A stretch of 64,000 nt of DNA, from NCBI GenBank assembly GCA_963920525.1, contig OY986439.1, positions 19,751,819-19,815,818 on the forward strand, given 5' to 3'. This document shows, piece after piece, positions 1 to 10,248 of this stretch. The notes beneath the pieces were generated by a model, which did not search any database, was not told the origin of the DNA, and worked only from the letters and a program-made list of their open reading frames with translations. Source of the DNA: Dichetophora obliterata. Taxonomy: Eukaryota; Arthropoda; Insecta; Diptera; Sciomyzidae. Position numbers and translations under genes: made by a program. Position 1 is the stretch's first letter. Every line of letters begins with the position of its first letter.

Positions 1-119
1 GAGTGATAATGTTAATATACCCAAACGCAGTTTTTTATACGTGAGGGTATAAGCATTTTTCGGAAAAGATTCGGAAAGCCTGAAAGATTGAAGCACATTG
101 TAAAACAACTGTAAAGTCT

Positions 120-562
120 ACCATCAAACATATCTTCACGCTACAACAAATCTTGGAAAAGATTCATGGCAAACAAATCGACACCCACCATCTTTTTGTC
201 GACTACAAAGCCGCCTTCGACAGCCCAATAAGGAATCACCTCTACTCCACCATGTCTGAATTTGGTATTCCTGCAATACTAATACGACTTTGCAGGATGA
301 CACTGAGCAATACCAGCAATGCAGTTTAAATCGGGAAGGACCTCGACCTACCAAGCGAGGTTACAGACAAGGTGATTCCATATTGTGCAACTTTTTCAAC
401 CTAATGATGGGGAAGATCATTCGAGCTGCTGACCTGAGAGGTAGTGGCACAATATTCTACAATAGTGTTATGCTGCTTGCGTATGCTGATGATATCGATA
501 TCATTGGATATAATTTGTCATGGGCAAAACTGCTACTTTACAGTCACTGCTACTCACTGTGA
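120..562 (+). pseudogene. Non-LTR retrotransposon reverse transcriptase fragment
   Basis: Part of a LINE reverse transcriptase, which copies element RNA into DNA at the target site. Seen: FVDYKAAFDS at about 196-225 (RT motif A, catalytic Asp) and, in another frame, QGDSILCNFFNLMM (motif B region, about 370-411) and LAYADDIDIIG, whose YADD core (motif C, two catalytic Asp) is at 482-493. The motif A frame hits a stop near 330, so a frameshift separates the two halves. The window edge cuts the 5' side, and homology stops near 560. The 'AYADDIDIIG' type is common in arthropod LINEs often mis-annotated as host genes; the clade is not certain. It is probably the same insertion as the C-terminal piece at 2382-2625. 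Confidence 0.85.
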
Positions 563-1019
563 TTTTCTACTTTAGAATCACAGTGAAAAATACCTGTGAT
601 TGCTCAATACTTTGGTATATTAAAGGGATTGATTCTTCTGCAGTTTCCATATAATTTTCAAGATCTTGGTTAAAAGCAAATAAATTATTTTAATTTTTCA
701 CCAAAACAAGTACAATTTATATAGATTTTTATAATTAAAACATATATTCACATAATATAAAAACTACCTGATATCAGTTCAAATCCTTGTTAAAAAAATA
801 TATATTTTTAATGATTAAAATTTTTAACGTTCATATAATTAACTTGAAAAGTGCGCGCAGAACGCACAATTGCAATTGACCCCCAAAACTAACCATACGA
901 ATAAAATAGAACACATTTACGTTTAGTTTACGTATAGTCCTTCAAATAGACCCAGTAGTTCCGTTCTTAAAGAACTCGTAATAGAATCATGCGTGAATTT
1001 TCCGATTCATTGACGAAAA
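563..1019. other. AT-rich spacer, nothing recognised
   Basis: AT-rich sequence following the RT fragment. No ORF, TIR or RNA signal seen. Probably decayed LINE interior or later insertion. Confidence 0.4.
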
Positions 1020-1097
1020 ATGCTGATTCGGCCATACACTTCATTGACGAAAATCTCATATAAATGTTCCAAATTCGTGCAAGAACGCAATGCAGAA

Positions 1098-1510
1098 CGT
1101 TGTGTAAGTTTCGTAAGTGAAAAGAGAGAGAAAGTTGATGAAATTTCGTTAATGAAGAGAAGACCGAAATGTTTAAGAAATTTCGTGTATGAAAACATTG
1201 AGAAATTGATGAATTTTCGTTAACGAAGTGAAGACCGAAATGTTTAGGAAATTTCGTTCACGAAAATATTGTGAAAGTTAATGAAATTTCGTTTATGAAA
1301 ACATTGAGAAAGTTGATGAGTTTTCGTAAGCGAAGTAAAGACAGAAATGTTTACGAAATTTCGTGTACGAAGATATTGAGAAATTTGATGAAATTTCGTT
1401 AATGAAGTGAAGACCAAAACATGTAGGAAATTTCGTTCACGAAAACATTGAGAAAATTGATGAAATTTCTTTGATGATGAAAGTGAAGACCGAAATGTTT
1501 AGGAAATTTC
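1098..1510. repeat. Degenerate ~71-bp tandem repeat rich in ACGAA/TTCGT
   Basis: The phrase 'gaccgaaatgttta-ggaaatttcgt' recurs near 1163, 1232, 1340, 1411 and 1488, followed each time by 'gaaaacattgagaaa(g)ttgatgaaatttcgtt'. Spacing is about 70-80 bp, with one gap of about 109 bp. Each unit holds several short TTCGT/ACGAA inversions, so it can fold. ORFs here on both strands come from the repeat. Confidence 0.75.
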
Positions 1511-1540
1511 CTTTACGTTTCGTTACCGAATATTATTCAG

Positions 1541-2381
1541 GTATTGCAGCTGTAATCAAAACGAAAAAGATTAAAGAAATTGGAATAGTTTTTACAAGAA
1601 TCGCTTTTTAATCAAGAAGTTCAGATAAATAATATTAAATAAATAAGATAAAAAGCACACAAAAACAATTAATTGTAATAGTAATTTTATAATAGGAAAT
1701 TTTGAATACATTCCACAAGAAAGAAGTTGTTTAGTTTAAACAATAAGTTCAGTTTAAAATCATACAAAAGAATTCACTGTAATTAACTTAATAGTACATA
1801 CGAATACATATCGTCGTAAATATTAAATAAATATTAGTTTTAATAGTACTTTTATAAGAAAATTTGAATACATTTCAAAACAATTCGTTTAGTTTAAACA
1901 TTAAGTTTAGTTTAAAATCATTAAAAGATTCATTTAAATTAACTTTATAGTACATACAAACGTATGTACGTACATATGTACATACATGCAAAATGAAAAA
2001 TTGAATTGCACTGGCTTTGCTCTTCCAGTACCTTTTGCTTCTGATCACGTTTATGCATTTTATTTCTGACTTTTCGGAAAGTATGTCTTAATTCCAAGAT
2101 AAAATTTGCATGGGTTTTTCCATCCATAGATGTGCTCTCTATATAAATATATATATAAATAGTTTTCGTTGTTGCTTTATTATTTTTGTTTTTTATTGTT
2201 GACGAGCCTAAAGCAGATGAGTTGAAGAATATTCAGCAAGTCTGTTATTGACGAATACAAGACAGACACGTAAAAGAATATTCTGCAAGTCTGGATTATG
2301 CAGCAAGTTTCTTTAAGAAATCATCAAAGAAATATTCTTCGACGATGCCCGAGACTGCTGGGGATATCAATGCTACTGTGA
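1541..2381. other. AT-rich spacer with a diverged ~130-bp direct repeat
   Basis: Phrases such as 'tttagtttaaacaataagttcagtttaaaatcat' (about 1730-1765) and a similar string near 1890-1925 show a diverged direct repeat about 155 bp apart. Near 1970-1990 there is a run of overlapping GTAC/ATGTAC. No coding signal. Confidence 0.4.
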
Positions 2382-2625
2382 TTGTGTGAAAGGAGAATTA
2401 CAAGAGCAAGATTATTCGATAATAAAAACTTTAAGGAATCACATGAAAGACGATGCTTCAGTGAAAAAATATTCGATTCGTTGCCCAGTGGCGGTCAAAG
2501 CAGAAGAGGACAACAGCATCTTCGTTGGAAAGACCAAGTAGAGGGACAACCTGAAGATGCTTGGAATTTCCAACTGGCGCCAGCAAGCGAGAGACAGAAC
2601 TTACGGTTGTAGCGCCAACTTGTAG
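2382..2625 (+). pseudogene. C-terminal tail of a LINE ORF2
   Basis: The translation contains LRWKDQVE, followed after a frameshift by MLGISNWRQQARDRT. This is the usual C-terminus of the arthropod endonuclease/RT LINE type whose catalytic core has AYADDIDIIG. Same strand as the RT fragment ending at 562, so the two probably belong to one element disrupted by about 1.8 kb of repeat-bearing DNA. No start codon is implied. Confidence 0.65.
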
Positions 2626-3226
2626 CGTGTGTAAGTCTTTTGGTTTTGTCCATGATTCAATTATTATAAATAAGGTAATTCGTATTTTTGACGTTTTCTC
2701 AAATAGGTATGCTTATTTGAAAATGAGAGCAGAAAAAAAATCATGAGAGCAATGTCTTTAGAGCTAAAAATACACGGTTACCCAAATATCATACTAATTG
2801 GTACTATAATGACTACTATTAATTTTGTTCTAGTACTTTTATTGCTCCGATTTCTTAGTGCATTAATAACTTTTTAAATTATTTTTATTTACTTACTTCA
2901 GTGAAAATTATGTTCATAAATATAGAAGTAATATAAATACAAAAATAAATATAATTTTGTTCGTTTATTTTAATAAACACATTAAACCTAACTATGAATC
3001 CTAAACAAGAGTGTTTAGTGGCGCGTTCTAAATAAGTTAATTAACTGCGTAATTGTATTAAAAAGAAATTGCCATCACAAAATTTTTAGGAACTTTACTG
3101 AAATTTTAGATCCATTAATGGTAAGTGCATTTATAATTTTTTAAATTGTTAAGAAAGAAAAAAGAAACTAAAATTCGACAAAACAAAAATGAAACCACGG
3201 TCGCATAATACGCATTATACGTACTG
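2626..3226. other. AT-rich spacer, nothing recognised
   Basis: Low-complexity AT-rich DNA between the LINE tail and the first TATA-flanked element. No supported gene. Confidence 0.4.
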
Positions 3227-3230
3227 TATA

Positions 3231-4752
3231 CATAATGCTACCAACTCATGTTATAAAAAAATAAGTATATTTGCTTCTAAGAACACTGAAAAGTAAGTAT
3301 TAGCAAGTTTAATATTTTAAAATAAGTATAAGTAAGTATTTTACCTTAGAAAAACAAATTGAATATTTTTTTGATACTATTAACTAATTTATGTTAAAAT
3401 CAATAGAACCCACAATATTCTTTAAATATTGTCACACCCTCTTTTTGTTTTCCTTTAAAAGTTTTGTGTATACAATCTATCTTAAACCAAAAAAATCTTC
3501 AGATAAAAAATAAACAAAATATTAATTTAATATATTTGAAATTCATATATATTTCTAATATATAAAATAGTTTAAAAACAAACAAAAGCATAACAAAAAA
3601 TTAAAAGTTATACGCACTTTCAAAGTAGTTAAATACAAAAAAAAAAAAAAATAAAAAAATCACATTCAAATGTATACAGAGAAAAAAGAAAAGTTATCAT
3701 TATTCGCTCTCACTGTCACTGAATTGAAGCGCTACATTAATTTGATTTTTTTCTTTTAGCTTGAAATTGTATTTGTCTTGGCTGTAAATTTTATGTAAGG
3801 GTGATGTCTAATTGGTCTCTTTCGAAAGTTTTTTCCTTTTTTTTACAATTTTTGTCTATGTACTAAGAATATTGTATTAAATTTTTATGAAGATCCGAGC
3901 AGTATAAATAATTTTTTCAACCCAAAACTTTCTGTACCTGAACTCATGTTAGAACGCATTTAAAAAACTTTAATAGCGTTTTCACGGACGCCCCACACTA
4001 TTTCTCCGGTGGGCTTATCCTTCTGTAATTTTAACCACATATTTAACACAAAACTACTTACAAAATAGACTATAATCATGTTAAAAAATTGATGTTTACT
4101 ATATTTTGTTTACAAATAATAGCGAAAAAAAGAATTTTTTCAATTTTTTTTTTTGTTTTTACTACTTAAAGTTAACAACAATTGCTAAAAATTAATATTA
4201 ATAGTCTATTTTATAGTCCTTGTCATATTGAATCTAAAACACTTCTTTTTTTTGTTTCAGATAAACAGATGCCGAGATATCGTGTGGGAGCCGACCTGCC
4301 TCCAAATTATTAAAAAACATTAATAAAATTTTTTTATTTTTATAAATTAAGACTTCATTTATCATTCCTTACTACTTATATAAACATATCTTTCATAGCA
4401 AGCTCACGAGAAATTCCCAAAAATAGCCTATTTTTTAGCCGACGAACTACAGTACACCCTTAATATTTCAGGCCTTGTCTTTACAAAAATGTAAAATTTG
4501 ACACAGCTGTATTCAATATTATTTTTTAAAAATAAAATTGACTTCAGAGTCTGTATTTTTAACGCTGTTGGTTACATTTTTCAAACTTTTTCCACTTTTG
4601 CAAATAAAAACGTTCAACCGAAGCTGAAAAGCAAGCATAATTAAGTAAAAATCTTAAAAGTAAGTATACTTATAAGTATAGAATTTTAGTAAGTATATGA
4701 AGCTGAAAATAAGTATGATACTTACAAAGTAAGTATAGTTGGTAACATTATG
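3231..4752. mobile_element. TIR element A, TATA target duplication, no coding capacity
   Basis: Left end CATAATGCTACCAACT; right end, reverse complemented, CATAATGTTACCAACT: 15 of 16 match. Both ends abut TATA (3227-3230 and 4753-4756), a plausible target duplication (TA or TATA). Just inside each end are repeated AAGTAAGTAT/AAGTATA motifs (about 3260-3345 and 4650-4735), resembling subterminal transposase-binding repeats. About 1.5 kb, AT-rich, no transposase ORF. The superfamily is not assigned; TA would suit Tc1/mariner. Confidence 0.7.
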
Positions 4753-4756
4753 TATA

Positions 4757-6594
4757 CATCAGAGACCTGCAGCGATGGACTGCAACTGCTTTTACACTCA
4801 GTACATACTTGGTTTTTGTATGACTTCAATATCATTAATACCATGCAACATATTCTACGCCATCGAACTCACTTACAACATCAAGCATGTTGCATTAGTC
4901 AATTGTACCAAAGTCAAACACTGTGTGATGTGTGCTTCGACTTCAGTGGAAAGTATAGATGTTTGCATAAAATAATTATGTGTATAAACCACAGCGCACG
5001 AATGGCAATCGTTATAATTATGCATTATTTTGAGCTACTGCCTCGTGTACCATTCCCGGTTGATTTCAACTTCGGCTAAGCAGTGATACAAAAGTAAGCT
5101 TACGAACGATGAAATCAGCGCGTACACTGCATTTTTACTCAAGTGTTTGTAGATTACTTCAGTATGAATAGAGTAAATAGTTTTAGGAAGTTTTAGGGGT
5201 AACTTATTTCGAAGATGATGTCAAACTTTAAAATTTAAGATGGCGGATAGAGTATTACCTAGATTTTTTTTTTCATTTTTGCGAATTCTTGTAATTTTGA
5301 AATTCTGACAACGGATTTGATTTCGAATATAATGTCACAGTTTTAAAATTTAAGATGGAGGTTAGGGTTGCCACTTAAATTTTTACCACAGTATTGCCAC
5401 CTAATAATATGTATTTTTAAGAGTTTTAAACATCATTTATCAGTGCTAAGGGGTCGCTGATTTCGAATCTAAAGTCAGAATTTTAAAATTGAAGATGGTG
5501 GATAGGGTTGCCACCTTCATTTTTTGTAGTTTTGTTAATTCGGGGCTGGCAAAAAAAAGGAACACCAAAAATGGGTCGCTGAATCTGAATCCATTGTCAG
5601 AATTTCAAAATTATAAAATTTTGAAATAATAGGGTTGCCACCTAATAATATGTCTTTTCAAGAGTTTTAAACATCATTTATCAGTGTTAAGGGGTCGCTG
5701 ATTTCGAATCTAAAGTCAGAATTTTAAAATTTAAGATGGTGGATAGGGTTGCTACCTTAATTTTTTTAGTTTTATGAATTCGGGGCTGGCAAAAAAAAGG
5801 AACACCAAAAATGGGTCGCTGAATCCGTATCCATTGTCAGAATTTCAAAATTATAAAACTTTGAAATAATAGGGCTGCCACTTAATAATATGTCTTTTCA
5901 AGAGTTTTAAACTTCATTTATTAGTTTTAAACTCCTGAAAAGACATATTATTAGGTGGCAACCCTATTATTTCAAAATTTTGAACAATTGAACAAAAGTT
6001 GTAGCTTTATTAAAGATCTGCATGCATACAAAATCTTATCAAAATCAGTGATTACAGGTGTTTTATAGTAAAATGGCGTCTGATATAATTTCTTAAAAAA
6101 CTAAATTTAATAAATATCTTTAAAAATTTACTAAACCAATTTTATTGCTCACTCAATTAAACTTTAGAATTTATTTTAAAAAAGAAATCAGCTCAATTGA
6201 ACCATTAGCTTATGAGCTACAAGCTCTCAAAAGTCACGCAAAGTAACTGCAATGTTACTGCAATGTTACTGCAAATACTTTGTGTTCGGAGAACAAAATA
6301 AGCGCTGGTTTTTTTATGCAGGAGTTACGCTTTATGTCTTTGTTTTGTTGCTTGTAAATGACCATACTTACCATTGCATACCAGAAGTTGAAAACACCCT
6401 GCACTGGTTATCAAACCAACAACTCGAACATGCATTATTGTGGTCTTACGATACGTTCATACACAGTCGGCTTCAATGTTGCAAGTATGTTCGACACAAC
6501 AATCGCAGCGCTTGCGTAGTGCGGTCAGACTGACACTGTATTTGTTGAGGGTAGATTGCAAGTAGCGAAAATGCCATCGCTTGCAGATCACTGG
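4757..6594. repeat. Inner part of an older inverted-repeat (foldback) host
   Basis: The two ends of this segment are inverted relatives: 'cagagacctgcagcgatgg' after 4759 and, reverse complemented, 'cagtgatctgcaagcgatgg' before 6593. The similarity extends outward across TIR elements A and B to ACGTNNTGTATAC. Elements A and B therefore sit at equivalent sites in the two arms. The interior holds the tandem array described below and non-conserved ORFs. Confidence 0.55.
5207..5990. repeat. ~240-bp tandem repeat ending in an inverted unit
   Basis: 'ctaataatatgt..tttt(a/c)aagagttttaaac' recurs at about 5401, 5641 and 5881, a period of 240 bp. Each unit also holds two half-units with 'gtcagaattt-aaaatt' and 'atagggttgccacc'. 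Diverged half-units extend left to about 5207. At about 5928-5985 the sequence runs back as a reverse complement ('cctgaaaagacatattattaggtggcaac'), a hairpin terminus. Confidence 0.8.
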
Positions 6595-6598
6595 TATA

Positions 6599-7759
6599 CA
6601 TAATGTGACCAACCGTACTCCTTTTAGGAGTGTTTTACTTCTTTCTTTTTTTCTCGCTGTACTTCTTGTATCGAAGTACGCTAAAAGTACTTCTTTTTAC
6701 TTGTTATTCCTCCTTTCGACATAATTTTTTTCTGTACTCGATTCGAGTAACTTTATTTATTTTAAGGTAGTAGCCCAGGGTGACGACCGAAATGTTGACT
6801 TTTTCATAATTTTTTTTAAATAAAATGCGATCGTTTTGAAATTTAAACATGTTTTTATTGATTTCGTCAAGTGTGCGAAAGAATTTTATTAGACTTGTTT
6901 GTACATTAATTTGCTTATAGTTAGCTATATGAAAGAAGAGTACTCGAAAGAAGGTGCGTTTTTTGGGGGAAGCCCTCAGCTTTACGTGTTCATCTGAAAT
7001 AAAAAAATCAAAGAGAATATCGTTCTGCAGGCTTTATTGTAGTGCAATACCCTCTAATGTGTATATTTAAAAAAACCAAATAAAAAATGGTGAACTTGTG
7101 AAAAAAAATTTGTAAATCTATCTTTTTTTAATTGTGTATTTTTGTAGATCAGTTAAAAAGTTATAATATTTCAATATTTTGAATAGGCTTCCTGATCAAT
7201 TTTTTTAATTTGTTTAAAAAATTAACTTATTGAAAAATTGATTGTTTTAAAGTTCCAAAACTAGCTGTATATGCTTTAAATAACAGGTGAAATTTTTAGC
7301 CAAATCGGTCGAATAGTTTTTAGTTAGTGCTTCCCCGAAGTATCGAAAACGTAGTTTCGAAAAAAACGTGTTTAAAGTTTTTACAGCACTTTACTTTAAA
7401 ATGTAACTTTAAAAATATTTTCAATTTAGGTCTAAGACTTTTAGAGTATATTCTTAAGCTTTAATTTTTATATTCTATTGCGAAAAATTAAAAAAAAAAA
7501 TTGATTTTTTGAATTCGTCATACTGGTGGACTACTACTTTAATAAGCAATGAATTGTAAGCTGAATCTAATTTTGAATTGTTTATAAATTAAACTGTTTG
7601 TTTAATGGATTTATTCATGCATCTTTTAATATCTTCATTATTTTTTGTGGATGTACTTCTATTTTGTAATTCTATATTTATTCTATGAACTTCTTTTGTG
7701 TCTCTTTTTAAGTCTGTGCGTGTACTTCTTTTTGCTTTGAAAATAATGGTCATATTATG
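6599..7759. mobile_element. TIR element B, TATA target duplication, related to element A
   Basis: Left end CATAATGTGACCAACCG; right end reverse complemented CATAATATGACC. TATA flanks at 6595-6598 and 7760-7763. Subterminal GTACTTCTTTT motifs recur on both sides (about 6640-6700 and 7650-7735). It contains the TTAA MITE at 6766-7538; without it the element is about 390 bp. No transposase. Confidence 0.65.
6766..7538. mobile_element. TTAA-flanked MITE nested in element B
   Basis: Left TIR GGTAGTAGCCCAGGGTGACG; right TIR reverse complemented AGTAGTAGTCCACCAGTATG. TTAA on both sides (6762-6765, 7539-7542) matches piggyBac or Kolobok target choice. 773 bp, non-coding. Confidence 0.7.
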
Positions 7760-7763
7760 TATA

Positions 7764-9440
7764 CACCACGTTTTTGTGCCGCAAGGTGCGCATGTTTAAT
7801 CCCTTGCAATTTTATTATTGCAAATTACGCTGCTGTAAACTTACCGAACATACGCTGTTTACATAAACAACACGGCGTTCATTGAATACCACTAGTATTT
7901 CTTTATAATTTGTTTTTTGCCTTAACTAATTTTATTCTAAATTACACTTTCAATTAATAAAATTCACTAGATAATTAGGATTTGAGCAATGGCAAAAACA
8001 ACTTTTTGTTTTAAATTTGCAAAGGAGCTTTCTAAATTTGTATAATATACTTACAACATAGCATACACTTACGACGCAACATTTACATAGTTTCTTTTTC
8101 TTATTAACTTGGCAAGAAATCATTGAAAAACTACTACTTTACGAAGATTAATCGAATTACACAACGAAACACTGAAACATACCTTTTTTTCCAACTGCAC
8201 AAAACACTGTAAGCAGATTGTCAAAACATGTTTGTTTATAAAAAATAAGCATACGTCCAAAAATACGAATAACCTTATAATAATTGAATCATGATTTTGT
8301 CATGGAAAAAATTAATATGATCTAAAATTGCTGTGCTGCTTATATTGGATCTTAGCATATATTACTTAAGTTCTATTTTAATGCACGTAATATAGTAAAA
8401 ACAAAAAATCCAAGCTTATTAAAGCATGCACCTTAAATCTCTATTTTACAAGCAATACCAATGTTATTGTACGTGACTTTCCATATTGGGGACCTTTGTT
8501 TCCCTACAGAAAATTCTGCGTACCCCCCTGTTTGCGTAAGTTGATAAAACAAAATCTTTGATTTCCATAAAAATAATCATACCTATAGTATTTTCTATAG
8601 GTATGGTGACAAACTTAAATTCCTAAAACATTTTTAATTTTGATAAAAATGTGTTTAATTATTTTTTTAATCAGTTAAAATTGCATGAGAATATCAAAAA
8701 CTTTAATCCATTCCACGTCGAGTTTTTTGCTGTTTCAGCTTTAAACTAGCAATAAAATTGCGCCCATATCTTCTTAACCTTATGGAAAATATTATGAATG
8801 GAGGAGCTCTACACTTTTCTATCATGCCAAAGCACTACTATGCTTATATTAAAAGTTTTCGAAGAAACAAAAATAAAACTCGCTTTGCGCACAAAACGCA
8901 TTAAATAAAATAAAAAAATCCTCGCCTTTCGAGAGCCATACCATACCCTCATCTTTCAAATCCAGAGAAAACGTATAAAACCCAGAGAAAGCAGAGAATA
9001 ACAGCTTTGCTTTCTCTTTGAAATTTCGTAACGCATCCAAGGCAAAGAGTTTTTCTTAAAGAAATTCACACAGCTCTTAATTGGCCATTTCGTGGTAAAG
9101 TAGCTCTTAAATCGAGTCACTAAGAAAAGAGTTAGAAGTGACTCTTTCATGGAAAATACTTTTCTTGGGCCAACACTTTTCTCCAGTCTGCTCTGCTTGA
9201 CTTAATGGCTTTTCTCATTTCCTTCGTTAGATGTGAAAATGCAAAACATAACGAACGTCAACATTGCGTTGCATGAAATGTGTAAAAAACCAACACCACC
9301 CCACTTTAGACGCTTGCACCATACAATGCTATGGTTATTATTGCTGTTGTTGTGGCAGTTCTTTTTTCTTCTATAAGTAAATTGTTGAATTTTCCGTTTT
9401 TCACAACTTCCTTTTCTTGGCGTCAAAATGTTGGAAAAAC
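7764..9440. other. Mostly unique AT-rich DNA; one perfect hairpin
   Basis: No supported gene. The first ~100 bp continue the older inverted-repeat arm. A perfect 11-bp stem with a 6-nt loop (CATACCTATAG-TATTTT-CTATAGGTATG) lies at 8578-8605. ORFs at 8849-9150 have no family resemblance. Confidence 0.5.
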
Positions 9441-9460
9441 TTTTAAAGTTTTCCGGCTCG

Positions 9461-9564
9461 TATTGTTGTTGTTGTTGCTCCTCTTGTAATTTCTTTTATT
9501 TCATTCTCGCGTATCAACGTTTAAATGTTTTACCAAGTGAAAGTTATATGACTGTTGTTGTTAA

Positions 9565-9598
<34 letters not shown>

Positions 9599-9805
9599 GG
9601 CGGAAATTAGAGACCTACTTACGCCAAAGTTTCCTGAGATTCTGAATAGTTCTGAATACGAGTTTCAGCGAAGGACGAAGGTGTTTATCAGTGCAGGAAT
9701 GCAGTCATTATTGTTGTTGTTGTTATTGTAATTTTTGTTTCTATTCTTGTCGTTGCTATAGCTGTATTGGTGGTATATGTTTCTCCTCTTGTTGTTGTTG
9801 TTGTA
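9461..9805. repeat. (TTG/CAA)n microsatellite cluster
   Basis: Runs of TTG at about 9463-9477, 9553-9599, 9709-9726 and 9789-9804. ORFs here translate them as poly-Cys, poly-Val or poly-Asn and are not genes. Confidence 0.9.
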
Positions 9806-10240
9806 AACATGCGCCATTTGACATCTAAAGAACAATATAAAAGTTTTTGAGAAACTTTCTGCTTGCATCAACTTTTCTGTCAATTTTACTTAAAAGAAGA
9901 AAAAAACGAAATAAAAAACATTGAAACTGAATGCAAAAAGTTTTCTTACGGTTGACATTTGAAAAGCGATACGCAGACATTTGAATAAAGTTAAAAGCGA
10001 TAAACGAATGTTAAGTGCGAGTGTGAATAAAGAAAGAAAAAAATATTTAAGTAGAGGTGAAAATTTATAAAAAGTGGAACTCTTGATGTATTTTTAATTT
10101 GATTCAACTTGGATAATGTTCGGATAATGTCGATAAAAGTCTGGTCACATTCTAACTTTTTTGACTGCTTAAGCTATTTGTTGAAAAATCATTAAGCTTC
10201 GCTTTAAATTAATGTCGATATGGAACAAAGATTCTAAACT
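9806..10240. other. Unique AT-rich spacer
   Basis: No gene, repeat or RNA signal recognised between the TTG cluster and the TTAA element at 10249. Confidence 0.4.
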
Positions 10241-10248
10241 GTTTTTAA

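Noticed and set aside
1007..1223. Opposed ORFs at 1007-1223 as genes
   Set aside because: They fall within the tandem repeat region and are shadows of each other.
9428..9883. Poly-Cys, poly-Val and poly-Asn ORFs
   Set aside because: They are translations of (TTG)n microsatellites.
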